From Frankineae bacterium MT45 (GTDB lineage Bacteria > Actinomycetota > Actinomycetes > Mycobacteriales > Jatrophihabitantaceae): 64,000 nucleotides of DNA. The number at the start of each line of letters is the position of its first letter. Within the stretch, counting starts at the first letter, position 1. The DNA is taken from NCBI GenBank assembly GCA_900100325.1, contig LT629697.1, positions 1,364,001-1,428,000 of the forward strand. The letters run 5' to 3'. Shown one piece after another: positions 1-9,700 of the stretch. The position numbers and the translations under genes are program-made. The notes beneath the pieces were generated by a model that worked only from the letters and a program-made list of their open reading frames with translations, was not told where the DNA came from and did not search any database.

Positions 1-89
1 CGCCGGCGGAGATTCCCGTCCCGGTGACTTCTGTTGGCGTCGCGACGACCTGGGGAAATTGGCCGGATGAGATCGTGAATCCCCTTGAT

Positions 90-1124
90 TCAGCGCAGGA
101 TCTCGTCGAAGAGGGATCGCAGCGCGCGAGCTGACTCGTCGGCTCGGTAGTGATGCTGGTAGTGCTGGCTGGCGGCTGCCCCTCGGCGCGCCGCCTGCTG
201 CGGATCGGCCAGCGCGTCGAAGGCGGCGGCCAGTGCTGGGATGTCGTCGATGCCGAGGGCCCCCTCGCCGCTCGGTTGGTACGCCGGGAGTGCTCCGACC
301 GTCGAGACGATGGGCACCACTCCGAGTTGCATGGCCAGTACCTGTGCGCCGCTCTGGGACGCCGAGCGGTAGTGAACCAGCGCGCCCTTCGCCGCCGCCA
401 GCTCCTCCACCACCTCGCGATAGCGAAACGCGCCGGTCCGCAATTGCACTGACTCAGCCGTGGCCGTCGCCGGCGGCGGTGCACCGTCGCCGATGATCAC
501 CAGTTCGTCGCCGCGCCACGTCGCTCCCTCGCGGTGTCGCCGCCACGCCTCCAGTACTACGTCGACGTTCTTGTAGGGGCCGATCCGCCCGACCATGACG
601 AAGTTGCGCCGACCGTCGGCGTCGACAAACGGCGGCACCTGATCGTCGGCGAGGTCGCTGGTGAGCGGGATCGGGTAGGCCTCGATTCCCCTTGTTTTCT
701 TTAGCTGTTCGGCCACGAAGTCGCTGAAGACGACGACCCGGGCCGCGTGGGCGTCGAGGCGGGACCGCAGTTGTCGCACCCGCTTCGGCGGCACTTCGGT
801 GGCGTCGTGCGGTGCGTCATCGTGGACCAGCGTGACGTAGGGGGCCAGCCGGGTGAAGGGGAGCCAGCGCGGATCGCGGACCAGTTCGACCACGACGATA
901 TCCGGGGCGAAGCGGCGGGCGCGCCGGTACGCGGTGAGGAAGTCGAGCCAGCTCGCGGGGTGCTTCAGGCTCTGATCGACGATCACCTCGCCGCCGCGCA
1001 CACCGTCTGACTCGGGGTGGCGCTGCGTGGTGATGAGCAGTGTTTCTATGCCGGTTCGGGCCAGCGCGTCTACCTGCACCCGGGCCAGTGAACGGAGCCA
1101 CGGGGAGATCCAGAGCACCCTCAT
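90..1124 (-). CDS. Glycosyltransferase, GT4-like (GT-B fold)
   Basis: Probable glycosyltransferase of 344 aa, likely acting on a cell-surface polysaccharide or glycolipid at the inner face of the membrane. The C-terminal half has the GT4 hallmark VGRIGPYKNVD (about residue 178), followed by a nucleotide-sugar binding lobe. The usual EX7E motif is degenerate: the equivalent stretch reads SQSGAQVLAMQLG, so the first acidic residue is absent, as in some GT4 subgroups. The ATG overlaps the stop of the upstream gene by 4 bp (ATGA), so it is the last gene of a three-gene minus-strand operon. Donor and acceptor cannot be read from sequence. Confidence 0.8.
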   Translation of the reverse strand: MRVLWISPWLRSLARVQVDALARTGIETLLITTQRHPESDGVRGGEVIVDQSLKHPASWLDFLTAYRRARRFAPDIVVVELVRDPRWLPFTRLAPYVTLVHDDAPHDATEVPPKRVRQLRSRLDAHAARVVVFSDFVAEQLKKTRGIEAYPIPLTSDLADDQVPPFVDADGRRNFVMVGRIGPYKNVDVVLEAWRRHREGATWRGDELVIIGDGAPPPATATAESVQLRTGAFRYREVVEELAAAKGALVHYRSASQSGAQVLAMQLGVVPIVSTVGALPAYQPSGEGALGIDDIPALAAAFDALADPQQAARRGAAASQHYQHHYRADESARALRSLFDEILR

Positions 1125-3064
1125 CGGCCCACCTCGTCGATGATGCGCTGGTAGTGATCGGCCATCGCCGCGACTGAGTAGAGGCGGCGGGCGCGCTGCT
1201 CTCCGGCGCGAGCCAGCCCCACAAGTTGCTGGGGATTCTGCAGCAGGTCGCGCAGCGCGTCGCGCCAGGCGGCGACGCTCACCGGCTCGACCAGGCGTCC
1301 GGCCCGTCCCTCGTCGAGGATCTCCGGCACCGCGCAGACGGCTGACGCGGCGACCGCGACCCCGCGCACCATCGCCTCCAGGATCACGATCGGGAAGGCC
1401 TCGGCCCCGCTGGGAACGCAGAGCAGGTCGACACCCTCCAGACCCTCGGCGGCACCGGCCGTCCAGCCGCCCCAGACGACTCGCCCGGACGCCAGGAGGT
1501 CGGGCGGAGTGCGCTGCCGGAGTTGCTCGGTATCCGGCCCGTCGCCGTAGATGGTGAGCTGCCAGGGGAGGTCCCGTAGTTGGTCCAGAGCGGCGACCAG
1601 TAGGTCGGCCCGCTTCTGGACCACCATCCGTCCGATGAAGCGAAGTTGAGGAACTCGTTCAGGACCGCCGACCGCTGCCGCCGTTGTCGGCGCGGGCGAT
1701 GTCGGCAGGTCGACCCCGTTCGGCGCCACGAAGTAACGCCGGTTGAGCTGCTGATGGGCCGTCAACTCCAGCCAGTGCCGCTGCGAGAGAGCGATTACAC
1801 CGTCGCTGAAGCGGATAGCCCGGGCCAGCGGTGCGGAGTAGGTAGCCGCCCCGCTCCGGGGCGGGTTGTGGGCGGCGACGAGCCAGCGGCGCCGCCGTCC
1901 GGCCAGCGACCGCAGCACTGCGAAGCCGACCTCGGTGTTCGTGGTTCCGCTGATGACCAGCTGTCCCGACGAGCCGCCCGCCGCGCCACCGATGGCCCAT
2001 GGTGCCCACCACGGCCGACGGATCAGGCGCACCGCGGGGGCGACCTCGCGGGCCAGCGGCCCCAGGCGCTGCAGGCAGAGCAGGGTCACCCGGTGCCCGC
2101 GGGCCGCCAGTTCGTTGGCCAGCAGGACCCGCTGCCGCTCGGCGCCACCGAAACCCAGCGTGTTCGTCGTGATGAGAACGTCCGGGGTGGCGGGTGCCTT
2201 AACCGCGGCCGGTTCGCGCTTGGAGCGTTGCCAGCGCTCCAGGAGCCCGGCGGTCACCAGGTAGGCCTGCCCGCGGCGCCCCCGCCCGGACTTCTCGAAC
2301 TGCAGCGCGATGTTGCTGGTGAGCAGGTCCCGGGAGCGGCGGGCGGCGTCGTTGTCGTCGGCGACCGTGCCGTGGCCGCGGTGCCGGATGCCGGTCTCGG
2401 CCACGAGTTCGAGTCGCCATCCGGCGGCCACGGCTCGCCGCTGCCAGTCGGCCTCCTCGCCGTAGAGGAAGAACTCCTCATCGAAGGGACCGATCTGACT
2501 CCAGGCGTCGCGGGTGATCAGCAGGCAGGCGCCGGTGAGGTAGCCGGTGACGCCGCTCGGCGGCTCCGGATAGAGGTCGGAGAAGGGTGTGGTCCGGAGT
2601 CGCTCGGCGTAGCCGGCGTGGGCGACGATGGCCCGGATCAGCCCGCTGCGGCGATGGGCGACGTCGAAGCCGGTACGACCCCGCGGTGAATCACCGGCGG
2701 CCTCGGCCGCGACCAGCGGTGCCACGGCGGCGACCCCGGAACGGGCAGCGGCGCGGTGCAACAGCGGTAGCGAGGTGAGGAGTTCGGCATCTGGATTCAG
2801 TAGCAGCAGGTCGCCCTCGCAGAGCCTCGCCGCAGCATTCACCGCGGCGGCGAACCCCAGGTTCTGCGGGCTGAAGTGCCACTGCACCTCGCTGAACTCC
2901 CCGGCCAGCCGGGCGATCTCGTCGCTGGCCTCAGAGCGGTTGTCCCAGACGATCACCGGGTGATCGGGTAAGTGCTCACGGACGCCGATCAGGCACTGGC
3001 GCAGCAGATCCGCACGCCGGTAGCTGACGATCACTACGGTGGGCAGTGGTCGAGACGGGTTCAC
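1121..3064 (-). CDS. Two-domain glycosyltransferase, GT2-GT4 fusion
   Basis: A 647-aa bifunctional glycosyltransferase. Residues about 8-270 are a GT-A fold GT2 domain of the rhamnosyltransferase/WbbL type: start VVIVSYRRADLL, NPDAE in place of the DXD, and the FDEEFFLYGEEADW acceptor-side motif. Residues about 295-640 are a GT-B GT4 domain with FIGRMVVQKRADLL and a full EX7E (EAFPIVILE). It starts at GTG, overlapping the preceding stop by 4 bp (GTGA), and overlaps the next gene by 4 bp. The fusion suggests that two consecutive sugar additions to one glycan are made by one polypeptide. No membrane segment is evident; substrates are unknown. Confidence 0.85.
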   Translation of the reverse strand: MNPSRPLPTVVIVSYRRADLLRQCLIGVREHLPDHPVIVWDNRSEASDEIARLAGEFSEVQWHFSPQNLGFAAAVNAAARLCEGDLLLLNPDAELLTSLPLLHRAAARSGVAAVAPLVAAEAAGDSPRGRTGFDVAHRRSGLIRAIVAHAGYAERLRTTPFSDLYPEPPSGVTGYLTGACLLITRDAWSQIGPFDEEFFLYGEEADWQRRAVAAGWRLELVAETGIRHRGHGTVADDNDAARRSRDLLTSNIALQFEKSGRGRRGQAYLVTAGLLERWQRSKREPAAVKAPATPDVLITTNTLGFGGAERQRVLLANELAARGHRVTLLCLQRLGPLAREVAPAVRLIRRPWWAPWAIGGAAGGSSGQLVISGTTNTEVGFAVLRSLAGRRRRWLVAAHNPPRSGAATYSAPLARAIRFSDGVIALSQRHWLELTAHQQLNRRYFVAPNGVDLPTSPAPTTAAAVGGPERVPQLRFIGRMVVQKRADLLVAALDQLRDLPWQLTIYGDGPDTEQLRQRTPPDLLASGRVVWGGWTAGAAEGLEGVDLLCVPSGAEAFPIVILEAMVRGVAVAASAVCAVPEILDEGRAGRLVEPVSVAAWRDALRDLLQNPQQLVGLARAGEQRARRLYSVAAMADHYQRIIDEVGR

Positions 3065-4101
3065 GGGGTGACCGCCGCCGCAGAGGTTCCGACGCGATAC
3101 CAGCCGAAGTCGACGATTCGCGGACCGGGCGCGGTGCCACCGCCGTAGACGCCGAACTTCCAGTAGACCGGTTCAGGGGCGCCGCTGGAGTAGGAGTAGA
3201 GCGTCTGGACGTGGGTTGGGGCGAGCACCTGGCTGCCCTGGTAGGCCAGGCTCACCTGGCCGCTAGCGGCGGAGTTGCCCCAGGTCACGCCGAGGACGAA
3301 TCGCAGCCAGACCCCACGGACGGCGGGCGCGTGCCAGAGCAGGCGGTAGCGCACCGTCTGCTTGCTGTCGTCAATCTGCCCTGATGGCGTGGAGTAGTTC
3401 CAGAACTGCAGGTTCCCCTGCTGCAGCGTCATCTGCAGCGGGGGCGCGAAGGTGCCGCCTCCATCTGTGTTGACGAACTGGAAGAGCACGGTGTCGGTGC
3501 TTAGCGGGAACGTCGGATCGAGCCGCAGCGCGACGCCGTAGTAGCGCGTCTGGCCGTCGAGTTGGCTGGGTGAGCCGTGGAATTCAAGGCGCTCATCGCC
3601 AGGATTGAGCTGGATTCGCGCCGCGCAGCCGACGCCGTCGAGGCCAGCGTCGTTCACCGCGCCGAGGCTCGAGCCGTTCGTGGCGATGTAGTCGATGGCG
3701 AAGCTGGCCCGCCACGAGGAGGTGCTGCAGCGGCCGGCGTCGAAACTCTGCAGCACCACGCCCGGCCCTGGGCGACTGGTGAGCACCGGCGGCACCGTCG
3801 GAGACGACGCCTGCGGCGGTGGGACCGGCTGTGACCCGGTGGGGCTCGGTCGCCGCCCAAGGCTCTGGCCGGTCGGTACCGGGGTGGGCGTCGGGGTGGC
3901 GGCCGACGTCGGCGGCGATGAGACGGCGAGTGTCGGGGTACTGGGGGCGTCACTGCCGGGCGCGGCGGTGGTCGCTGTCGCGGCCGATCCTGGGTGGGGC
4001 TCGGAGTTCGCTACCGGCCGCGGGGAGGGCTGCAGCGCCACGAGCAGGGCAGCGATGAGGAGGACGGCCGCAACCGGCACGAGCCAGAGCAGCCGACGCA
4101 C
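3061..4101 (-). CDS. Membrane-anchored secreted protein with lectin/polysaccharide-lyase-like domain
   Basis: 346 aa. An N-terminal hydrophobic segment (about 4-23) acts as signal or anchor, then a Pro/Thr/Ser/Ala-rich linker (about 25-110) typical of exported wall-spanning proteins. The C-terminal 230 aa resemble the concanavalin-like heparin lyase I/PL20-type fold (WLRFVLGVTWG, KFGVYGG near the end). It starts at GTG and is the first gene of the operon with the two glycosyltransferase genes, overlapping the next by 4 bp. It may bind or cleave the glycan those enzymes build. Catalytic residues could not be confirmed, so a binding-only role is possible. Confidence 0.65.
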   Translation of the reverse strand: MRRLLWLVPVAAVLLIAALLVALQPSPRPVANSEPHPGSAATATTAAPGSDAPSTPTLAVSSPPTSAATPTPTPVPTGQSLGRRPSPTGSQPVPPPQASSPTVPPVLTSRPGPGVVLQSFDAGRCSTSSWRASFAIDYIATNGSSLGAVNDAGLDGVGCAARIQLNPGDERLEFHGSPSQLDGQTRYYGVALRLDPTFPLSTDTVLFQFVNTDGGGTFAPPLQMTLQQGNLQFWNYSTPSGQIDDSKQTVRYRLLWHAPAVRGVWLRFVLGVTWGNSAASGQVSLAYQGSQVLAPTHVQTLYSYSSGAPEPVYWKFGVYGGGTAPGPRIVDFGWYRVGTSAAAVTP

Positions 4102-4208
4102 CAGCGGAGTCTATCGACCCGGAGGCATTCTGTCGGATTCTCGCGGGGCTGCAGCCGTGCGGTACCGGTGAGCGCAGGGCCTCTGGGCCCGTGTGAGAAC
4201 CTAGGCGG

Positions 4209-4895
4209 GTGACGATTCGTGCCTCAGCTGCGACCGCAGAGAGCAATGCACCGGTTCGACCCCGCCGGCGCGCGGTGAGCGCCCACGGACGCCGGCGCGC
4301 GGCCATCGCCGTCGGTGCTGCCCTGCTGGCCCTCACCACGATGACCGCCTGCCAGACCAAGGTCGGTGCGGCGGCGACCGTCAGTGGTGACCGCATCGAA
4401 TCCACCGACGTCAGCCGCTACGTCGGATCAGCGAGCCCCTCTCCGGCGGCGGCTGGTGCGGCCGCGCCGCCGTCGGTCTCCGATCGGCGCGTGCTGGTGC
4501 TGAACACGCTCGTCGGCCAGAAGCTCTACGACGACGCGCTCAAGGCCAACGGTGGTCCGGCCACCGCGGCGGAGCTATCCGCGGCCCGACAGCAGGCGCT
4601 CAGCGGTGAGACCGAGTCGGACGTCACCGCCAAGGTGGTAGCCGCCGGCTACGACGCCTCCTTCGAGCCGGTCTACCTCGACATGCTCTCCACCGAGGTC
4701 GCCTTCGTGACCCGCCAGAAGATCACGACCCAGTCCGAGCTGGATGCAGCACTGAACAAGCTGAAGATTCCGGTCGAGGTGAGCGGGCGCTACGGAAGTT
4801 GGTCGGAGGCGACGCACACTGTCGTCAGCTACGTGCAGCCGGACTTCCTCCGTCCGACGCCGTCGCCGACACCGGCCCCTCAGGCCGCGGGCTAG
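4209..4895 (+). CDS. SurA N-terminal-like lipoprotein
   Basis: 228-aa predicted lipoprotein. A basic N-terminus and a hydrophobic stretch (about 36-46) end in the lipobox-like MTAC, with the acylated Cys near residue 48. It continues with KVGAAATVSGDRIESTDV, the pattern of SurA-N-like chaperone domains (import of a 'V.G..I...D' strand-helix). No parvulin isomerase domain follows, so it is a short chaperone-like protein. The C-terminus is Pro-rich. It starts at GTG, divergent from the glycosyltransferase operon, and lies 23 bp before mazG. A SurA-like lipoprotein next to mazG and eno is a recurrent actinobacterial arrangement. Confidence 0.7.
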   Translation: MTIRASAATAESNAPVRPRRRAVSAHGRRRAAIAVGAALLALTTMTACQTKVGAAATVSGDRIESTDVSRYVGSASPSPAAAGAAAPPSVSDRRVLVLNTLVGQKLYDDALKANGGPATAAELSAARQQALSGETESDVTAKVVAAGYDASFEPVYLDMLSTEVAFVTRQKITTQSELDAALNKLKIPVEVSGRYGSWSEATHTVVSYVQPDFLRPTPSPTPAPQAAG

Positions 4896-4918
4896 CAGCC
4901 CCGGTTACGGCAAGCCGG

Positions 4919-5605
4919 ATGAGCCGTTCGCTGGACGAGGTCGTCGCCGTCGTCGACCGGCTGCGCTCGCCGGGCGGCTGCCCGTGGGATCGTGCCCAGA
5001 CCCACGAATCGCTGGCCAAGTACCTGCTCGAAGAGAGTTACGAGACGGTCGAGGCGATCGAGGCGGGCGACTACGTCCTTCTGCGCGAGGAGCTCGGCGA
5101 CCTGCTGCTGCAGGTCCTGCTGCACGCTCGCATCGCCGAGGAGGCGTCGGCGGCGCAGCGCTTCAGCATCGACGAGGTGGCCGATGACCTTGCGGCCAAG
5201 ATGATCCGTCGGCACCCGCACGTCTTCGCCGACGCGGTCGCGACCGACGCCGACGAGGTGAACGCGAACTGGGAGCGGCTGAAGTCGGCCGAGAAGCAGC
5301 GGACCTCGGTCACCGACGGCGTCCCGTTGGCGCAGCCGGCTCTCTCGCTGGCCGGCAAGTTGATCTCCCGGGTGGGGCGGACCGAGCTGGTCGTCGATTT
5401 CGACGCCGCCACTGCAACACCGGCCGAGTCGCTGGGCCGCCGCATGTTCGCGCTGGTCGGCGAAGCAGTCTCCGCTGGGGTGGATCCCGAGTCGGCGCTA
5501 CGGGAGACGACCCGGGCCTATCGCGAGGCGATCCTCGCCGCTGAGCGGGTCGGCTCCGCTGAGGCCCCGAGTGGTGCGGTGCACAGCGGCACGACCGACG
5601 AGTAG
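4919..5605 (+). CDS. mazG: MazG nucleoside triphosphate pyrophosphohydrolase
   Basis: 228 aa. Hydrolyses NTPs/dNTPs to NMP and pyrophosphate, removing damaged or excess nucleotides in the cytoplasm. The all-alpha MazG fold is shown by CPWDRAQTHESL near residue 21, LLEESYETVEAIE (EExxE metal ligands) and REELGDLLLQVLLHARIAEE (ExxD). A second helical region follows. I chose the ATG at 4919 because it gives the usual N-terminus (MSRSLDEVV); an in-frame extension upstream would overlap the lipoprotein gene. It precedes eno, as in mycobacteria. It is shorter than the roughly 325-aa M. tuberculosis protein. Confidence 0.9.
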   Translation: MSRSLDEVVAVVDRLRSPGGCPWDRAQTHESLAKYLLEESYETVEAIEAGDYVLLREELGDLLLQVLLHARIAEEASAAQRFSIDEVADDLAAKMIRRHPHVFADAVATDADEVNANWERLKSAEKQRTSVTDGVPLAQPALSLAGKLISRVGRTELVVDFDAATATPAESLGRRMFALVGEAVSAGVDPESALRETTRAYREAILAAERVGSAEAPSGAVHSGTTDE

Positions 5606-5672
5606 CCGACCGCTGACCGATTGTGGAGCCGTCAACCGATAGGCTCAACCCGACGAATGCTGGTAGCTGTGA

Positions 5673-6971
<1,299 letters not shown>

Positions 6972-7018
6972 GGGTCTGGGCGCCGGACCGGATGAGCACG
7001 CTAAGAGGGAATTGATCA

Positions 7019-7426
7019 GTGGCCGTTACTCGACTGGCCCAACGTGGTCTCACCGGGCGCGCGGTTGCGCTCGGTGCTGTGGTGGTCTTTCTGGCGATCA
7101 TCCTCGCCTCTCCGGTGCACCGGTACGTCTCGGCCCGGGCCGCCGTGTCGCAGGCCGCGCAGCAGCGTGCAGCCAGCGAGGAGCAGTTGGCGCAGTTGCG
7201 CCAGGAGGCGGCCAACCTGAATGACCCGAATTACATTGAGAAACTGGCCCGCACCCGGCTGCAGTTCGCGATGCCCGGAGACACCGTCTACGTCGTCACC
7301 ACCCCCGGGCAGCAGTCGCCGATCGACGAGGTGACGGCGCCGGCCGCACCGCTTAAGGCACCGGGTGCGACCTGGAGCCAGCGGCTCTGGGGCAGCGTCC
7401 AGGCGGCCGACGGCTCGACGCCGTGA
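7019..7426 (+). CDS. FtsB/DivIC-family septum formation initiator
   Basis: 135-aa bitopic membrane protein of the divisome. A short cytoplasmic basic N-terminus, one transmembrane segment (about 15-33, ALGAVVVFLAIILASPV), a coiled coil (about 40-66) and the family motif YIEKLARTRLQFAMPGDTVY match FtsB/DivIC. It would link FtsQ and FtsL and help activate septal peptidoglycan synthesis. GTG start 47 bp after eno, and next to DUF501 and ppx, an order conserved in actinobacteria (Rv1023-Rv1026 in M. tuberculosis). The C-terminal 30 residues are low-complexity. Confidence 0.88.
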   Translation: MAVTRLAQRGLTGRAVALGAVVVFLAIILASPVHRYVSARAAVSQAAQQRAASEEQLAQLRQEAANLNDPNYIEKLARTRLQFAMPGDTVYVVTTPGQQSPIDEVTAPAAPLKAPGATWSQRLWGSVQAADGSTP

Positions 7427-7451
7427 AGTCGCCCCTGGGGCGTGGGCTCTC

Positions 7452-7982
7452 GTGACCGTCAGCGACGCTGATCGGGCCGCCGTCGCCGCGGAGTTGGGGC
7501 GGGCTCCGCGAGCGATCCGCGCGGTCGCGCACCGCTGCCCCTGCGGCAACCCCGACGTCGTCGAGACCTCGCCCCGGCTGCCCGACGGCACACCGTTCCC
7601 CACCCTCTACTACCTGACCTGCCCGCGGGCGGCCGGCGCGATCGGGACGCTCGAGTCCTCGGGGCTGATGCGGGAGATGTCCGAGCGTCTCCTCGAAGAC
7701 GAGGAACTTGCGGCCAACTACCAGGCCGCGCACGAGTCCTACCTGGCCCGCCGTGACGAGGTGGCGAGCCTTGACGGGATCCCACCCGTGCATGAGATTG
7801 CCGGAACATCGGCCGGCGGGATGCCGCGTCGGGTGAAGTGCCTGCACGTGCTGGTCGGACACTCACTGGCCGCCGGCCCCGGGGTGAACCTCCTCGGCGA
7901 CGAGGCATTGGCGCTGCTGCCGGAGTGGTGGGCCGCCGGGCCGTGCGTCGCCGTCGCGCAAGAGCCCTCCAGCCAGCAGTGA
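7452..7982 (+). CDS. DUF501 domain protein
   Basis: 176-aa conserved actinobacterial protein of unknown function. The DUF501 pattern is present: RAVAHRCPCGNPDVVETSPRL, then TLYYLTCPRA, then a helical region and a C-terminal KCLHVLVGHSLAAGPGVNLLG stretch. Conserved cysteines (CPC, C in TCP, KCLH) and histidines could bind metal, but this is inference. I chose the GTG at 7452 because the homologous part begins there; longer in-frame starts overlap ftsB. Its stop overlaps the GTG of the phosphatase gene by 4 bp (GTGA), so the two are translationally coupled. Confidence 0.85.
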   Translation: MTVSDADRAAVAAELGRAPRAIRAVAHRCPCGNPDVVETSPRLPDGTPFPTLYYLTCPRAAGAIGTLESSGLMREMSERLLEDEELAANYQAAHESYLARRDEVASLDGIPPVHEIAGTSAGGMPRRVKCLHVLVGHSLAAGPGVNLLGDEALALLPEWWAAGPCVAVAQEPSSQQ

Positions 7983-8920
7983 GCTTCACCGAACGCCGGG
8001 TGGCGGCGATCGACTGCGGCACCAACTCGGTGCGCCTGCTCATCAACTCGATCTTCAACGACTCCGAGTACGGCACAGCGACCCGGCAGCTGGCGCGCGA
8101 GATGCGAATCGTGCGCCTCGGACAGGATGTTGACCGCTCCGGGCGCTTGGCTCCGGAGGCGATCGAGCGCACCCGGCTGGCTCTCGTGGAGTACCGGCAG
8201 CTCATCGAATACCACGAAGTGGACACCGTCCGCATGGTCGCCACCAGCGCCACCCGGGACGCCGAGAACCGCGAGGATTTCGTCGCGATGGTTCAGGCGA
8301 CGCTGGGCATCTCTCCCGAGGTGGTCAGCGGAGTCGAGGAGGCACGGCTCTCCTTCAGCGGGGCGGTCGCGGGCTTCGACTCGCTGACCGGCCCGGTCAT
8401 CGTCACCGACATCGGTGGCGGTTCGACCGAGTTGGTCCGCGGTGAGGCGACTCAGCCGGCGCTCGCGGCCTTCAGCATGGACGTGGGAGCGGTGCGGCTC
8501 ACCGAGCGGCACCTGCATGACGACCCACCGACGCCGCAGCAGGTGGTCGCGGCCCAGGCGGACGTGGCCGCGGCGCTGCTCGTGGCGGCGGGTTCGGTGG
8601 ATCTCTCGGCCGGCGCGACGCTCGTCGGCGTCGCCGGCACGGTGACGACCCTGGCCGCGATGGCCCTGAACCTCACCGCCTACGATTCAGCAGCAATTCA
8701 TGGGTCAAAGTTGACGCGCGCTCAGGTCGCGGAGCTGACCGACTGGCTGAGCCGGGCCACTCACGACGAGCGGGCCGCGGTGCCGGTGATCCATCCCGGA
8801 CGGGTGGACGTGATCACCGCCGGTGCGCTCATCCTCTGCGCCGTGATGGATGCCGTCAACGCTGGGGAGATCGTCGTCAGCGAGCATGACATCCTCGACG
8901 GCATCGCAGCGTCGCTCTGA
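7979..8920 (+). CDS. Ppx/GppA exopolyphosphatase family protein
   Basis: 313 aa. An actin-like ATPase-fold phosphatase acting on polyphosphate and/or (p)ppGpp. Motifs: phosphate-1 AAIDCGTNSVRLLI at the N-terminus, VATSATRDAENRE, the SGVEEARLSFSGA region, and phosphate-2 VTDIGGGSTELVRG. The length fits the short actinobacterial type, such as Rv1026, which lacks the C-terminal domains of E. coli Ppx. GTG start overlapping DUF501 by 4 bp. Whether its substrate is polyphosphate or pppGpp cannot be decided from sequence. Confidence 0.9.
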   Translation: MSFTERRVAAIDCGTNSVRLLINSIFNDSEYGTATRQLAREMRIVRLGQDVDRSGRLAPEAIERTRLALVEYRQLIEYHEVDTVRMVATSATRDAENREDFVAMVQATLGISPEVVSGVEEARLSFSGAVAGFDSLTGPVIVTDIGGGSTELVRGEATQPALAAFSMDVGAVRLTERHLHDDPPTPQQVVAAQADVAAALLVAAGSVDLSAGATLVGVAGTVTTLAAMALNLTAYDSAAIHGSKLTRAQVAELTDWLSRATHDERAAVPVIHPGRVDVITAGALILCAVMDAVNAGEIVVSEHDILDGIAASL

Positions 8921-9004
8921 GGGGCGCGTCGTTTCTCGCCGGATGTAGCCCGCATCGGGCGCTCTCAGCGCGGGAGGAAGGTCTTGCAAGTGCACTAGCC
9001 GATT

Positions 9005-9022
9005 GGTACTACCTGTAGTACC
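9005..9022. promoter_or_regulatory. Perfect palindrome, candidate HicB operator
   Basis: GGTACTAC-CT-GTAGTACC: two perfect 8-bp arms around a 2-bp centre, ending 5 bp before the ATG of hicA. HicB antitoxins with a ribbon-helix-helix end repress their own promoter by binding such palindromes, so this is the likely autoregulatory operator. Binding is inferred. Confidence 0.65.
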
Positions 9023-9027
9023 GTCAG

Positions 9028-9329
9028 ATGGTGCCAGCGGTCGAGAAGATTGTGTCCGCGATGAGGAGCAACCCTCAGAACATCAAATACACCGATCTTC
9101 ATAAGGTTTGCGAGCACTACATTGGGATACCCCGGCAAAGTGGGACATCTCATGCGGTGTTTCGGATGCCCTGGCCGGGCGACCGCGCGTGAATATTCAG
9201 AACGATAGGGGCAAGGCGAAGGCGTACCAGGTCCGTCAGGTCCTAGCTGCAATCGACAAGAAGGGGGCGACGCAACGAACACGGTGCACGGACCCAAAGT
9301 TGACGCGAGCCATTACACCTACCGGGTGA
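9028..9329 (+). pseudogene. hicA: HicA-type toxin gene, frameshifted
   Basis: The HicA mRNA-interferase reading frame begins at ATG 9028 (MVPAVEKIVSAMRSNP), includes the CEHYIGIPRQSGTSHAVFRMPWPGD core with the catalytic His in SGTSHAVF, then hits TGA at 9192 after 54 aa. The expected continuation PRVNIQNDRGKAKAYQVRQV is intact in another frame and runs to 9329, overlapping hicB. Restoring one C in the CC run at 9183-9184 (GACC to GACCC) rejoins the two halves exactly. So it is either a real inactivating 1-bp deletion or a sequencing error. As it stands the toxin lacks its C-terminal half, while the antitoxin gene is whole. Confidence 0.8.
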
Positions 9330-9625
9330 CCTGGTCTGCTGAGGACGACGAGTACGTGGCCACCTGCCTTGAATTTCCGTCGATATCCTGGCTCGCTGAA
9401 TCGCGTAGCGACGCCATCGATGGCCTGGAGCGGCTTGTCGCCGAGACCGTGGAAGACATGGTCAGCAGCGGGGAAGCCGTCCCGCAGCCGCTCGCCGAAC
9501 GAAAGTTCTCGGGCACCTTCAACGTCCGCATCGGTGAACATCTGCATCGCGACCTGGCTATGCACGCAGCCGAGGAGCACATGAGCCTCAACCAGTATGT
9601 CGTCAAGAAGCTCGCCTCCACCTAA
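9284..9625 (+). CDS. hicB: HicB-family antitoxin
   Basis: 113 aa. The N-terminal HicB partial RNase H-like fold (about 10-60: YRVTWSAEDDEYVATCLEFP) neutralises HicA; the C-terminal ribbon-helix-helix (about 78-113: FNVRIGEHLHRDLAMHAAEE, then SLNQYVVKKL) binds DNA. GTG start at 9284; the frame overlaps the displaced 3' end of hicA by 46 bp, the tight coupling typical of hicAB operons. It has no visible damage although its toxin partner is frameshifted, so it may persist as an orphan repressor or anti-toxin. Confidence 0.85.
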   Translation: MHGPKVDASHYTYRVTWSAEDDEYVATCLEFPSISWLAESRSDAIDGLERLVAETVEDMVSSGEAVPQPLAERKFSGTFNVRIGEHLHRDLAMHAAEEHMSLNQYVVKKLAST

Positions 9626-9700
9626 GCGCATTGAGTGGGATCAGGGTCCGCACGCTAGCGTGACGACTGTGACCAAGACTCCCTATTGCGCCGACACCCG

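Noticed and set aside
1-89. Possible 3' end of an upstream gene in frame 3
   Set aside because: An open frame runs into gene 1 antisense, but it is too short and motif-free to support a call.
9284-9329. Alternative later start for hicB that avoids overlap with hicA
   Set aside because: No later start keeps the conserved YRVTWSAEDDEY segment; the overlap is normal for hicAB.
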